Assembly: GCF_031628175.1 (NCBI RefSeq)
Contig: NZ_JAVLVT010000017.1
Span: forward strand, 1 to 16,783
DNA length: 16,783 bases
Direction of reading: 5' to 3'
Source: Lipingzhangella_A rawalii
GTDB lineage: Bacteria > Actinomycetota > Actinomycetes > Streptosporangiales > Streptosporangiaceae
Of the stretch, positions 6,101 to 14,304 are shown one piece after another. Both the position numbers and the translations under genes were made by a program. The notes beneath the pieces were generated by a model that did no database searches, was not told the DNA's origin, and saw only the letters and a list, made by a program, of their open reading frames with translations. Numbering within the stretch: position 1 is the stretch's first letter; every line of letters starts with the position of its first letter.

Positions 6101-7021
6101 ATGAGTTCCCAGGCGGACCAGGTGGCGATCGTGCGTTCGCCCACCGAAGAGCGCAACACCGACACCCACGATATCGACACGCTTCCGACCCTGGACATAC
6201 TGCGCCTGATCAACAGTGAGGACCACCGGGTAGCTCCAGCGGTGGCCGCCGTACTCCCGCAGCTGGCCGAGGCGGTGGACCACACGGTCCACCGCCTCGG
6301 TGCCGGGGGTCGGGTGCACTACTTCGGTGCCGGTACCTCCGGTCGGCTGGCCATGATGGATGCCGCCGAGCTGCCGCCGACCTACGGGGTGGAGCCACAC
6401 CGTGTGGTGGCGCACCACGCCGGCGGGCAGGACGCGCTGGTCACTGCGGTGGAAGGCATCGAGGACGACGACCAGCAGGGAGCCGTGGACGCGGCGGACC
6501 TCGCATCGGGAGACGTCGCGATCGGGCTGAGTGCCAGCGGACGGACGCCCTACGTGGCCGGGGCGCTGCGCGTCGCCCGGCAGGCCGGGGCCACCACCGT
6601 TCTGATCAGCGCCAACCCCCATGCCGACCTCGCCGACAAGGCCGACATCCACGTCGGAATGGACACCGGAGCCGAGGTGATCGCCGGATCCACCCGGATG
6701 AAGGCCGGAACGGCCCAGAAGCTGGCGCTCAACGCATTGTCCACCGCAGTCATGATTCGGCTCGGCCACACCTATTCGAATCTGATGGTCGGGATGAGCG
6801 CCAACAACGCTAAGCTTCGGGGACGGATGGTGACCATTCTCGCCGACGCCAGCGGACAGAGCGCCGAGGACTGTGCCTCGGCGCTGGCCGCCGCCAACGG
6901 CGAGACGCGCACCGCGCTGGTGATCCTGCTGGCCGGGGTGGACGCGACGGACGCCGCCACCGCGGTCCGTGCAGCAGGCGGCTCGGTTCGGGGTGCGCTT
7001 CGGGAACTCGGCGGCACCTGA
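6101..7021 (+). CDS. murQ: N-acetylmuramic acid 6-phosphate etherase
   Basis: A 306-residue cytoplasmic SIS-fold enzyme that cleaves the D-lactyl ether of MurNAc-6-P to give GlcNAc-6-P and D-lactate in peptidoglycan recycling. The N-terminus has the TEERN motif and LDTLPTLDIL-like sequence. FGAGTSGRLAMMDAAELPPTYG carries the catalytic Glu90 (E. coli Glu83), and AVEGIEDD carries the second glutamate, probably Glu121 (E. coli Glu114). AGSTRMKAGTAQKLALNALST and SNLMVGMSANNAKLRGR follow as in the family. ATG 6101 is chosen because AAAGGAA (6084-6090) lies 10 nt upstream; a GTG at 6080 in frame is less likely. It lies in an operon with murR (28-nt gap) and the SanA-like gene (21-nt gap). No MurNAc PTS transporter is present in the window. 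Confidence 0.95.
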   Translation: MSSQADQVAIVRSPTEERNTDTHDIDTLPTLDILRLINSEDHRVAPAVAAVLPQLAEAVDHTVHRLGAGGRVHYFGAGTSGRLAMMDAAELPPTYGVEPHRVVAHHAGGQDALVTAVEGIEDDDQQGAVDAADLASGDVAIGLSASGRTPYVAGALRVARQAGATTVLISANPHADLADKADIHVGMDTGAEVIAGSTRMKAGTAQKLALNALSTAVMIRLGHTYSNLMVGMSANNAKLRGRMVTILADASGQSAEDCASALAAANGETRTALVILLAGVDATDAATAVRAAGGSVRGALRELGGT

Positions 7022-7042
7022 GGCAGCGAGGGGAGCGGGGGT

Positions 7043-7639
7043 ATGGGCCTGGGAATCGCGTTCGTTCTGCCTCCCCTTCTCCTACTCCTCCCCACCGGCT
7101 GGGCCTACCTCGCCAGCCGCGGACGCCGATTCACCACGGTCGACTGCCCGCCACGGGAGGTCGCCGTCGTGTTGGGAGCCCTGGTTCCGCCGAGCGGATA
7201 CCCCTCGCCGCTGTTGCGCCAGCGACTCGACGCGGCCGCCGAGCTCTACCACAACGCAGTGGTCTCGAGCCTGCTCGTGTCCGGCGACAACCGTGCCGCC
7301 GCTAACCACGAAACCGACGCCATGGCCCGCTACCTCCACCAGGTGCACGCCCTCCCCACACGGGCGATCCGTGCCGACCCCCATGGGTTTCGCACCTGGG
7401 ACACCTGCCGACACGCCGTGTCCTCCTCCCCCGGCCCACCGGTGCGCTCGGCCGTGTTCGTGACCCAGGCGTTCCATCTGCCGCGGACCCTGGCCCTGGC
7501 CCGCGTGGCGGGTATCGACGCCGTCGGCGTGGGGGTAGCCAGTCTCAGCGTGCGACGCCGCGCCACGTACTACGGATACGCACGTGAGGTGGCCGCGACG
7601 GCTCGTGCGGCGCTGGACGTGGCTCTGCGTCGCGGCTGA
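7043..7639 (+). CDS. SanA/YdcF-like (DUF218) envelope protein
   Basis: A 198-residue protein. It opens with a hydrophobic segment (FVLPPLLLLLPTGWAYLAS, residues 7-25) that should anchor it in the membrane with the domain outside. The DUF218 core follows: VAVVLGALVPPSG, LLVSGDN, ETDAMARYL, DPHGFRTWDTC, FVTQAFHLPRTLALARVAGI and the closing REVAATARAALDV. This resembles E. coli SanA, linked to envelope barrier function and vancomycin tolerance; the biochemical activity of the family is not settled. A strong AGGGGAGCGGGGG site precedes the ATG, which is 21 nt after murQ, so it is in the murR-murQ operon. The pairing with murQ suggests a job in wall turnover, which is inference. Confidence 0.82.
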   Translation: MGLGIAFVLPPLLLLLPTGWAYLASRGRRFTTVDCPPREVAVVLGALVPPSGYPSPLLRQRLDAAAELYHNAVVSSLLVSGDNRAAANHETDAMARYLHQVHALPTRAIRADPHGFRTWDTCRHAVSSSPGPPVRSAVFVTQAFHLPRTLALARVAGIDAVGVGVASLSVRRRATYYGYAREVAATARAALDVALRRG

Positions 7640-7679
7640 GAGGACGCCGGGCGGGCAAAGTGTGGCACGAGCCCCGAAC

Positions 7680-7697
7680 AGGCATGCTCTAATGCCT
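7680..7697. promoter_or_regulatory. inverted repeat in the leader of the 413-residue protein gene
   Basis: AGGCAT / ATGCCT, perfect 6-bp arms with a 6-nt spacer, ending 29 nt before the GTG at 7727. No T-run follows, so an operator overlapping the promoter is as likely as a terminator of the mur operon. Confidence 0.3.
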
Positions 7698-7726
7698 CTT
7701 ACCAGCCGATTCAACGGGAGTGTGTA

Positions 7727-8968
7727 GTGGAATACCGGCTGACTGCCGAACTGGTGCCCCCGGAGGGGACACCGCACCTCGACGAGCTGCAACGCTACGG
7801 CGTGGCCGCCCTGCTCGGGGAGTGGCTGGACCGGGTCGCCACGGTCGAGGGTCCGGACGGCGTCGAGATCACCCCCTACGACCACGAGGTGGACACCCGT
7901 TCCGAACGCGCTGTCGTACGCCTGCTGGTGGACGCCCCCGCACTGGAATTCGCGGAGAACGGAGCCGCCGCGCTGCTCCAGGAGATCCTGGAGCGGACGG
8001 AACACATGTCGGGATGGCGGGTCGGCAAGTGCGCCGTGACGGTCACCGATGCCGAACTGGCCGAGGCGGTTTCCGGGGAGGAAACCTCGGGACGGGTGGA
8101 CGCGTACGCCGGTCAGCTCGCGGCCGGTTCCGAGGAGCCGGTGCCCACCGAGGTGCGTACCGAGCAGCGCCGCCGCCTGTTGGCACGCGCAGCAGAGCTC
8201 ACCGCGTTCTCCGCAGACGTGTTCCGCCCCGGGACGGCGGAGGCCCACGTCGAGGACCCAACCAACTCCGCAGCGGAGCCCGCGGAACACCGCCACGATC
8301 CACAGGCCGCTGCCACCGAGGACACCGACCGCAGCGAGGAGGCCGCGGACTACCCGGAGGCCGCCGAGGATGGCAACCGAACGGTGGTCACATCCGAGGA
8401 CATTCGACTCGCAGCGGGGGCGCTCATCCACTGCGCGGGCATCCTCACCGAGGAGCTGTTCGCCGACCTCAGCTCCCTGGAGGAGCCGGACACCTTCGAC
8501 GAGCCGGTGGATGTCGAACTGACCGCCGCAGATCACGAGGTCATGTTCGTGCTCCACGACCTGCCGGTGCGATACCGACACCTCTACGGTTCCACCTTCG
8601 CCAAACGTTTCCTGGTGGCGTCCGTGACGGTGTTCACCCGGCTGACCGACCCGGCCTGGCAGACTCCACGGTGCACCGCGGAGGCCCTCGCGCTCCACCT
8701 GCTGGTCGAGAACGCCACCACACTGCTGATCGGCCAGGCCGGTGTTCCTGCCCCGGTCACCCGGTCGATGTTGGCCGGATTCTCCGCCGCCGCGTTCGTG
8801 GACCGCTCGCACGAAGCCCTGTTCTGGCGGGGGCTGGATGGCACGGAGACCGGTGCCGACGCCCCCGGATCGGCGGGCGAAGCCGAGGAACGCGTGGTGC
8901 ACGGATGGTTCCAGCCATACGGGGAAAAGCCAGGGCACCCCTACTACGACCTGGGGGAGAGTGGCTAG
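7727..8968 (+). CDS. two-domain protein of unknown function
   Basis: A 413-residue soluble protein that I do not recognise. GTG 7727 is chosen for the GGGAG site at 7716-7720. Residues 1-~120 look like an alpha/beta domain (YRLTAELVPPEG, then AALLGEWLDRVATVEG, AVVRLLVDAPALEF, AVTVTDAELAEAV). Residues ~150-215 form an acidic Glu/Asp/Ala-rich linker. Residues ~215-400 form a mostly helical domain (EDIRLAAGALIHCAGILTEELFADL, YGSTFAKRFLVASVTVFTRL, ALALHLLVENATTLLIGQAG). No signal peptide, clear membrane segment or nucleotide-binding motif is visible. Codon use matches its neighbours. It lies 87 nt after the SanA-like gene and 31 nt before the FAD oxidoreductase, so co-transcription with the latter is possible. 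Confidence 0.75.
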   Translation: MEYRLTAELVPPEGTPHLDELQRYGVAALLGEWLDRVATVEGPDGVEITPYDHEVDTRSERAVVRLLVDAPALEFAENGAAALLQEILERTEHMSGWRVGKCAVTVTDAELAEAVSGEETSGRVDAYAGQLAAGSEEPVPTEVRTEQRRRLLARAAELTAFSADVFRPGTAEAHVEDPTNSAAEPAEHRHDPQAAATEDTDRSEEAADYPEAAEDGNRTVVTSEDIRLAAGALIHCAGILTEELFADLSSLEEPDTFDEPVDVELTAADHEVMFVLHDLPVRYRHLYGSTFAKRFLVASVTVFTRLTDPAWQTPRCTAEALALHLLVENATTLLIGQAGVPAPVTRSMLAGFSAAAFVDRSHEALFWRGLDGTETGADAPGSAGEAEERVVHGWFQPYGEKPGHPYYDLGESG

Positions 8969-8999
8969 ACTCACAGTCCCCTGCACTCCGGAGGTTGTG

Positions 9000-10211
9000 G
9001 TGGCAGCGATACCGAGCCAGAACGCTGGCGCGTCAACGGCCGCGCGGACCGAGATCGCCGACGTCGTGATCATCGGGGGCGGGGTGATCGGAACCAGTAT
9101 CGCCTACTACCTGGCCGCCGCGGGCGTACCCCGGGTGATGCTCCTGGAACGCGGGACCCTGGGCTGCGGGTCCACCTGCCGAGCCATCGGCGGAATCCGC
9201 ACCTCCTTCGGCAACGAGACCAATATCCGTCTCGGCCGGCACAACAGGCAGGCCTATGCTTCGTTCGCGACAGTGCACGGCCAGGACATCGACCTGACCG
9301 AGATCGGCTACCTGTACCTGGTGACCGAGGAGGCCGATCTCTCGGAGTTCGAGCGGTGTGTGGAGCTACAGCGCGCCCACGGTGTAGACAGTCGTATGAT
9401 CACACCCCGGGAAGCGCAGCGGCTCTCCCCCCATCTCGACCCGACCGGGCTGCGCGCCGCCGTGTGGACACCCCGGGACGCGATCGCCGCTCCCGAGGCG
9501 GTGGTTCAGGGATACGCCCGCTCGGCCCGCGCCCACGGCGCCCAGGTGCGCACCGGTGTGACGGTCACCGCGATCGAACGCGCAGGGGATGGCACCGGGG
9601 ACATCACCGCCGTCCACACCAGCCACGGGCCGGTGGCCACCGGCACGGTCGTCATCGCCGCAGGTGCCTGGTCCGCGCAGGTGGGGGCGCTGGCCGGAGT
9701 GGATCTTCCGGTCACACCGGTACGTCGCCAGGTGGTGTTCACCGAACCACTACGCCTGCCCCGGCCCTCCGTCCCGCTGACCGTGGAGATCCCGCACAAC
9801 TTCTACTACCGCTACGAGGGGAACCGTCTGCTCCTGGGCTACTCCGACCCCCACCAGGAGCCCGGCTACGACGCCCGGTACCAGTTGGAGCCCTGGCTCT
9901 CCCGCATGGTGGAGCGTATGGCCGTGCGCACGCCCGAGTTGCTGGATGTGGGCCTGGATGAGCGCGGCTGGGCGGGGCTGTACGAGGTCACTCCGGACCA
10001 CAACCAGATCGTTGGGGAGTTCACCCGCCCCTCCCGGCTGTTGTACGCCACCGGCTTCTCCGGACACGGATTCCAGATGGGGCCGGCTGTGGGCACGATA
10101 GTCCGTGACCTGTACCTAGGGGTCGAGCCCCTCGTGGACGTGGGCCCGATGAGTATCGACCGCTTCACCGGCACCGGCACACAGCTCCGAAGCGAGGCGG
10201 TCGCGGTCTAG
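9000..10211 (+). CDS. DAO-family FAD-dependent oxidoreductase (sarcosine-oxidase-beta-like)
   Basis: A 403-residue flavoenzyme. The Rossmann FAD loop VVIIGGGVIGTSIAYYLA has the GxGxxG glycines at 26, 28 and 31, followed by LLERGTLGCGSTCRAIGGIRTS, the usual flavin-contact region of DAO-type oxidases. The C-terminal part has GWAGLYEVTPDHNQIVGE and ATGFSGHGFQMGPAVGTIVRDL, as in sarcosine oxidase beta and related amine or glycine-derivative dehydrogenases. It should oxidise a secondary or tertiary amine or an amino acid in the cytoplasm; the substrate is not identifiable. Genes for sarcosine oxidase alpha, gamma and delta subunits are absent, so it probably acts alone. GTG 9000 is chosen because CCGGAGG (8988-8994) lies 5 nt upstream. 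The open frame extends back into the previous gene without protein character. Confidence 0.85.
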   Translation: MAAIPSQNAGASTAARTEIADVVIIGGGVIGTSIAYYLAAAGVPRVMLLERGTLGCGSTCRAIGGIRTSFGNETNIRLGRHNRQAYASFATVHGQDIDLTEIGYLYLVTEEADLSEFERCVELQRAHGVDSRMITPREAQRLSPHLDPTGLRAAVWTPRDAIAAPEAVVQGYARSARAHGAQVRTGVTVTAIERAGDGTGDITAVHTSHGPVATGTVVIAAGAWSAQVGALAGVDLPVTPVRRQVVFTEPLRLPRPSVPLTVEIPHNFYYRYEGNRLLLGYSDPHQEPGYDARYQLEPWLSRMVERMAVRTPELLDVGLDERGWAGLYEVTPDHNQIVGEFTRPSRLLYATGFSGHGFQMGPAVGTIVRDLYLGVEPLVDVGPMSIDRFTGTGTQLRSEAVAV

Positions 10212-10429
10212 CCAGGTGGGGAATATTGTCGCGCCGGGAGCGGCTTGCCTCGCCTCCGCGCCCCTTGGGCTATGGGGGACACCCGAGGTTCCGGAGCCGC
10301 CCGCCCCAACCCGACATCCGGTGCCGGCAGGCAGGGCCGATCCCACCGACACTCCGCACCGCAATCAGCCGCAGACACCCCGCCGCCGTCGAATCGAACC
10401 TCCGGATCTGGGGCGTCCGGGGTGAGCTG

Positions 10430-11071
10430 TCACCAGCCCTCGTCGTCCCCGAACAACCAGCCCATCCAGCTCTTCTTGTGCCGGACGACCACGGTTCCGG
10501 CACTCGCCTTGCCGGTGATCCGCAGGTGCGGGCCGGTACCCCCCGGATCGGGCACCTCGGCCACCTTGTGCCGGACCACCCCGCCCCAGGACGTGGTGAC
10601 GTCGACTGTGGCCGTGGCGCCCAGCGGCAGGATGAGCACCGCAGAGCCAGCAGTCGCGTCCAGCTGCACGTCGACCACCCGGCTCCGAAACGTGGCCTCG
10701 CGGAAGTCGAGGTGGGTAGTCCCCAGTGGATTGGACACCGAGATCGTTCCGGGAACCTGCCACTTCCCCTCGCGGCGTACGGTGCCCAGCCGCTCGGAAA
10801 TGGTGAGGGCCGGCTCGCCGGATGTGGCCACATCGGAGGCGGGGGACCCCACCGCGGGTGCGGTGTCGCTCTCCGCGCTCGGCAGGTCGACGGTTATCGG
10901 CTCCAGTTCGGCGTAGGTCCGTGCGGTGTAGGCCGCCTCCAGCCGCTCCTGAAGCTCGTCGAGAGTGATCCGGCCATCAGCGGCTGCCTGGCGAACCACC
11001 TCGGCAACCCGTTCGCGATCGGTATCCGAGGCGCGCATCGACCCCGGGTCTGAAGATCCGTGCGTTGTCAC
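10430..11071 (-). CDS. DUF1707 domain protein with LiaF-like C-terminal region
   Basis: A 213-residue protein. Residues ~10-64 form a DUF1707 (SHOCT-like) helical domain: MRASDTDRERVAEVV, AAADGRITLDELQERLEAAY, TYAELEPITVDLP. A ~30-residue linker follows. Then comes a beta-rich domain typical of actinobacterial DUF1707 proteins and resembling the LiaF/DUF2154 envelope-stress domain (LGTVRREGKWQVPGTISVSN, LDFREATF, VDVQLDATAGSAVLILPLGA, RITGKASAGTVVVRHKKSW). There is no membrane segment, unlike many paralogues. GTG 11071 gives an N-terminus typical of the family; ATG 11038 is the alternative, and neither has a strong Shine-Dalgarno site. It is convergent with the FAD oxidoreductase; the 218-bp space between them (10212-10429) shows no clear terminator. 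Confidence 0.78.
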   Translation of the reverse strand: MTTHGSSDPGSMRASDTDRERVAEVVRQAAADGRITLDELQERLEAAYTARTYAELEPITVDLPSAESDTAPAVGSPASDVATSGEPALTISERLGTVRREGKWQVPGTISVSNPLGTTHLDFREATFRSRVVDVQLDATAGSAVLILPLGATATVDVTTSWGGVVRHKVAEVPDPGGTGPHLRITGKASAGTVVVRHKKSWMGWLFGDDEGW

Positions 11072-11545
11072 CGGAACCCCACGCTTCCCACTGGAGTGTG
11101 TCGCCTGCCGTCCCATCCTACGATCGCTCCCCGGATTCCCGGATCCGGTGCGGCGGGAATGTGCCCCACTCCCGGCACCGCGGGCGACGTCCCGGCGCCA
11201 GCCGGATACGGACAAATATTCGGACGTCGTTCCCATCGCTTCACTCCCCGGGATCCTGGATTTCGGTTGTATATAACATCGCCATTTGGTCCCACCTGAT
11301 GGTGCTGGTGGGGCGCCCGGAGCTCCCCCCGCACTCGAATCTGCACGCACGCCACGAGACCCCGTCTTGACCTGCGCAGACGCAGGGGCCATCCGGAACG
11401 CACACCGCCGAGAACTCGCCGGCGGCAGCCGGTTTGCCGAAATGTGGCCATGTGTAGGCATCCAGTGTGGACGCGATGGCTATCCCCAGCCTTCTTCCCC
11501 TCGCGGATCCCCACGACCGGGTTCCATGACCGGAGGGATGCCCCA
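11072..11545. other. divergent intergenic region without a recognisable gene
   Basis: About 470 bp between the DUF1707 gene (-) and the SF1 protein gene (+). It contains an unusually AT-rich patch (GTTGTATATAAC, 11266-11277) and a second one (CAAATATT, 11213-11220) that stand out in this GC-rich DNA and may belong to promoters. A TTGACC at 11367-11372 lacks a matching -10. No open frame here looks like protein. Confidence 0.4.
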
Positions 11546-13342
11546 GTGCCGCAGCTAGCGATCGCCCCGACCTTTCTCGACGAATTCCGCCATCTCGACC
11601 GTTCGGTCCAGTCCGCGACCCTCTCCGTACTGAACGCCCTCATGCGCGGCGAGCATCCACCCCTGGGTCCGCCCGCAGGTGCACTCGATGACCGGGTCCG
11701 GATCCTGCGCATCGGCCCGGAGTGGTCCGGCGTCGTGATCCCGACCACCGATGAGGCCTACTGCTTGCTGACCGTGCGCCCCCACGACGAGGCGGTGTCC
11801 TTCGCCCGAAGTTGCTATGGGCTCGACCGCCCCGCCCTGGAACTCGCCGGGGACACCCCCCAGGACGCTCCCGTCGACGTGGGGGCTCCCCCCGTACTGG
11901 CCCCCGCGGAGATCGCCGCCGCCCTCACCGCCGACCTGGCCACCTGGCGGGTCACGGTTCATCCCGAGCAACAGCGACTCATCGCCGCGTCCCGGGCCGG
12001 ACCGGCACGACTCAGCGGCGGCCCGGGAACCGGAAAGACCGTGGTGCTGCTCCACCGCGCCGCCCACCTGGCCCGCCAGGACGAGGCCCGACGATCCGCA
12101 CTCGGTCACCGCCCCATCCTGGTCACCACCCGCGGCGAACTTCTGGCCCAGATGCTGAGCCGTTGGCTGGACGACCTCGTGGATGACCCCGAGGTCAGGC
12201 AGCGGATCGAGGTGAGCACGGTCGACAGCCTGGCCCGGTCCGTGGTGCACGGGAACTCGGGCGCGGTCCCCGAGGTGCTCGACCGGGATTCCGTACGCCA
12301 GCGGTGGCGCGACCACGCGGCGGCTGACGGGCTGCCCTACTCCGGGCGGTTCCTGGTGGACGAGTGGGAACAGGTGATTCTGGCCCATCAGCTCACCGAG
12401 GTGAGTGACTATGTGCGCGCCGAACGCCGCGGCCGGTTGACCCATCTGGCCCCCGAGTACCGCCCGCAGGTGTGGGAGGCGATCGACCGCTACACCGTAC
12501 AGATGCGGACCCAGCGCCGGCTGAGCCGCGCGCAGCTGGCCGCCGAGGCAGCGCGGATCCTGGGCAGCGTCGGGCCGATGTACCGCCACATCCTGGTGGA
12601 CGAGACCCAACAGCTGCACCCGGCGCACCTGCGCATGCTGCGTGCCGCCGCGCCCCGGGGCCACAACGACCTGTTCCTGGTGGGCGACCCGCGATTGGCC
12701 ACGGTGGACTGGGGGGTTTCGCTCCGCGCCGTCGGCGTCGAGGTGCAGGGGCGTGCCCAGCGGCTGCGGAACAGCTACCGCAGTACCCGCGAGATCCTGG
12801 GTTGGGCCGACGACATCCTGGGGCGCGGTCGCACCGCGACCGGTGCCCCGAGCACCCTGCCGCACCCCCACTCGGTCCTGCGCGGCCCACAGCCACGGGT
12901 GTACGCGGCGACGAGCCGTGCAGCGGAGTATGCCGCTATGGTTAGCCGGGTCAAAAGCTGGCTGGAGGGCGGCCTGGAGGGCGCCGATATCGCCGTCGCG
13001 GGGCGGAACCGGTGGATCGTTCGCAGTCTCACCAAGGAGCTCCAGGCCTGTGGCATCGCCACCGCACCCGCCGGCGCCGGCCCGCATGTCGCGGGAGTGC
13101 GCGCCGCCACCCTGCACCAGCTCAACGGACTGGAGTTCCGGTGTGTGGGTCTCGCTGGGCTCAGCGATCCCCTGCTGCCCCCACGCGCGGCTCTCGACAC
13201 CGCGGAAGGTGACACCGCCGGCCTCGAACAGGAACTCGCCCGGGAACGGGCACTGCTCTACACGGCCTGCACCCGGGCACGGGACGCGCTGTACGTCTCC
13301 TACGTGAACCGGCCCAGTGCCCTCCTGCCACGGCTCGGCTAG
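11546..13342 (+). CDS. UvrD/Rep-like SF1 ATPase with N-terminal RelE/ParE-like domain
   Basis: A 598-residue protein. GTG 11546 is fixed by CGGAGGG at 11531-11537. Residues 1-~92 look like a RelE/ParE toxin fold: FLDEFRHLDRSVQSATLSVL helix, then DDRVRILRIGPEWSGVVI, AYCLLTV and RPHDEAVSFARS. The SF1 helicase core follows: Q-motif-like VHPEQQRLI, Walker A GGPGTGKT (158-165, Lys164), motif Ia ILVTTRGELLAQ, Ib VSTVDSLARSV, Walker B LVDETQQL (Asp352-Glu353), motif III region LFLVGDPRLATVDWG, IV NSYRSTREIL, V TLHQLNGLEF, VI LLYTACTRARDALYV. Walker A, the DE pair and motif VI are normal. Motif II lacks the usual DEAQD aspartate, motif III lacks its glutamine, and motif V has Asn527 where the family has lysine. 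ATP hydrolysis is likely; true helicase activity is uncertain. Confidence 0.85.
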   Translation: MPQLAIAPTFLDEFRHLDRSVQSATLSVLNALMRGEHPPLGPPAGALDDRVRILRIGPEWSGVVIPTTDEAYCLLTVRPHDEAVSFARSCYGLDRPALELAGDTPQDAPVDVGAPPVLAPAEIAAALTADLATWRVTVHPEQQRLIAASRAGPARLSGGPGTGKTVVLLHRAAHLARQDEARRSALGHRPILVTTRGELLAQMLSRWLDDLVDDPEVRQRIEVSTVDSLARSVVHGNSGAVPEVLDRDSVRQRWRDHAAADGLPYSGRFLVDEWEQVILAHQLTEVSDYVRAERRGRLTHLAPEYRPQVWEAIDRYTVQMRTQRRLSRAQLAAEAARILGSVGPMYRHILVDETQQLHPAHLRMLRAAAPRGHNDLFLVGDPRLATVDWGVSLRAVGVEVQGRAQRLRNSYRSTREILGWADDILGRGRTATGAPSTLPHPHSVLRGPQPRVYAATSRAAEYAAMVSRVKSWLEGGLEGADIAVAGRNRWIVRSLTKELQACGIATAPAGAGPHVAGVRAATLHQLNGLEFRCVGLAGLSDPLLPPRAALDTAEGDTAGLEQELARERALLYTACTRARDALYVSYVNRPSALLPRLG

Positions 13343-13367
13343 TGAGCGCACCCCGGGCCGGTGGTCC

Positions 13368-14291
13368 TCACCGCAGCCCCGTTGCCACCAGTCGCGGGCC
13401 CTCGGTGAGAACGAAGGCGCGGAAGGTCGCCAGGGACGGCGGCTCGTACTCCTCACTGCGCCAGGCCACCCCGACCCGCCGCACAGCACCGGGCTCGTCG
13501 AGACCGATCTCCACCGTTCCGGTGTGTGCACCGCCCGGTTGCGGGGGCAGCACGGCCACTCCGAGTCCCGCCGCAACCAGGCCGCGCGCCGTGGGAATGT
13601 CGTCCCCCTCGAAGGCGATCCGGGGAACAAGTCCACTGCGCCGATACAGATCGTCGGTGAGGTGCCGCACCCCCCGGCCGGGCTTGAGTGCGATCAGACT
13701 GTCGGTACCGATGTCGGCGAGTCGAACGTGCGAGCGCGCGGCAAGCCGATGTCGGTAGGGAACCACCAGGCGCAGCGGCTGGGTGTGCAGTACATGCGTG
13801 GTCAGGCCCGGTTCTGCCGGCGGTGGCGAGGTGAGGACCAGATCCACGTCCCCCGTGCGCAGCTGGCGTACCGCCTCGGCCCAGGTCAACTGGTGTAGGG
13901 CGAACTGGACCTCGGGATACTCGCTGCGGAAGCTGCCAATCAGAGCCGGGACGGCCTCGGCGCCGAGGGTGGGCAGGAAGGCCAGGGTGATCCGCCCGGA
14001 CGCGGGCCCCACCAGCTGGGAGACGCCATCCTGAAGCTCCGCGACCGCACGCCGCACCCAGGGCAGCAGGGCTCGTCCCGCTCGGGTCAGGCGCACCCCG
14101 CGGCCGGTGCGTTCCAGCACGGGAATGCCCAGATCCCGTTGGAGCCGGGCGAGACTTCGACTCACCGTCGGCTGGGGGATACCCAGACGCTCGGCGGCCT
14201 GGGACACATGCTCGTGCTCGGCAACCACACTGAGAATCCGCAGCTGGGGAGCAAGCGCCCGTAGCACTCGATCACGCGCATCGTCATTCAT
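13368..14291 (-). CDS. LysR-family transcriptional regulator
   Basis: A 307-residue regulator. The winged HTH is at residues ~14-75 (LRILSVVAEHEHVSQAAERL, GIPQPTVSRSLARLQRDLGI, LERTGRGVRLTRAGRALL). The periplasmic-binding-protein-like effector domain is at ~95-300 (GRITLAFLPTLGAEAVPALI, GDVDLVLTSPP, LIALKPGRGVRHLTDDL, VAAGLGVAVLPP). It is divergent from the MFS exporter 61-70 bp away, which is the classic arrangement for local control; E. coli ynfL/ynfM has the same layout. ATG 14291 is chosen because a GATACT -10 box ends 7 nt before it, with no Shine-Dalgarno site. Its stop lies 25 bp from the convergent SF1 protein gene. The inducer is unknown. Confidence 0.88.
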   Translation of the reverse strand: MNDDARDRVLRALAPQLRILSVVAEHEHVSQAAERLGIPQPTVSRSLARLQRDLGIPVLERTGRGVRLTRAGRALLPWVRRAVAELQDGVSQLVGPASGRITLAFLPTLGAEAVPALIGSFRSEYPEVQFALHQLTWAEAVRQLRTGDVDLVLTSPPPAEPGLTTHVLHTQPLRLVVPYRHRLAARSHVRLADIGTDSLIALKPGRGVRHLTDDLYRRSGLVPRIAFEGDDIPTARGLVAAGLGVAVLPPQPGGAHTGTVEIGLDEPGAVRRVGVAWRSEEYEPPSLATFRAFVLTEGPRLVATGLR

Positions 14292-14298
14292 ACGAATC

Positions 14299-14304
14299 AG
14301 TATC
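14299..14304 (-). promoter_or_regulatory. candidate leaderless -10 box of the LysR gene
   Basis: GATACT on the minus strand, 7 nt before the ATG at 14291-14289. The -35 is poor. No ribosome-binding sequence lies between, so a leaderless transcript is likely. Confidence 0.4.

Noticed and set aside
7082..9073. A 663-codon open frame on the minus strand
   Set aside because: Antisense to the SanA-like gene and the 413-residue protein, both with proper starts and family or codon support; the translation is Gly/Arg/Val-rich and featureless.
11555..13636. A 693-codon open frame on the minus strand
   Set aside because: Complete antisense shadow of the SF1 protein, whose motifs are unmistakable.
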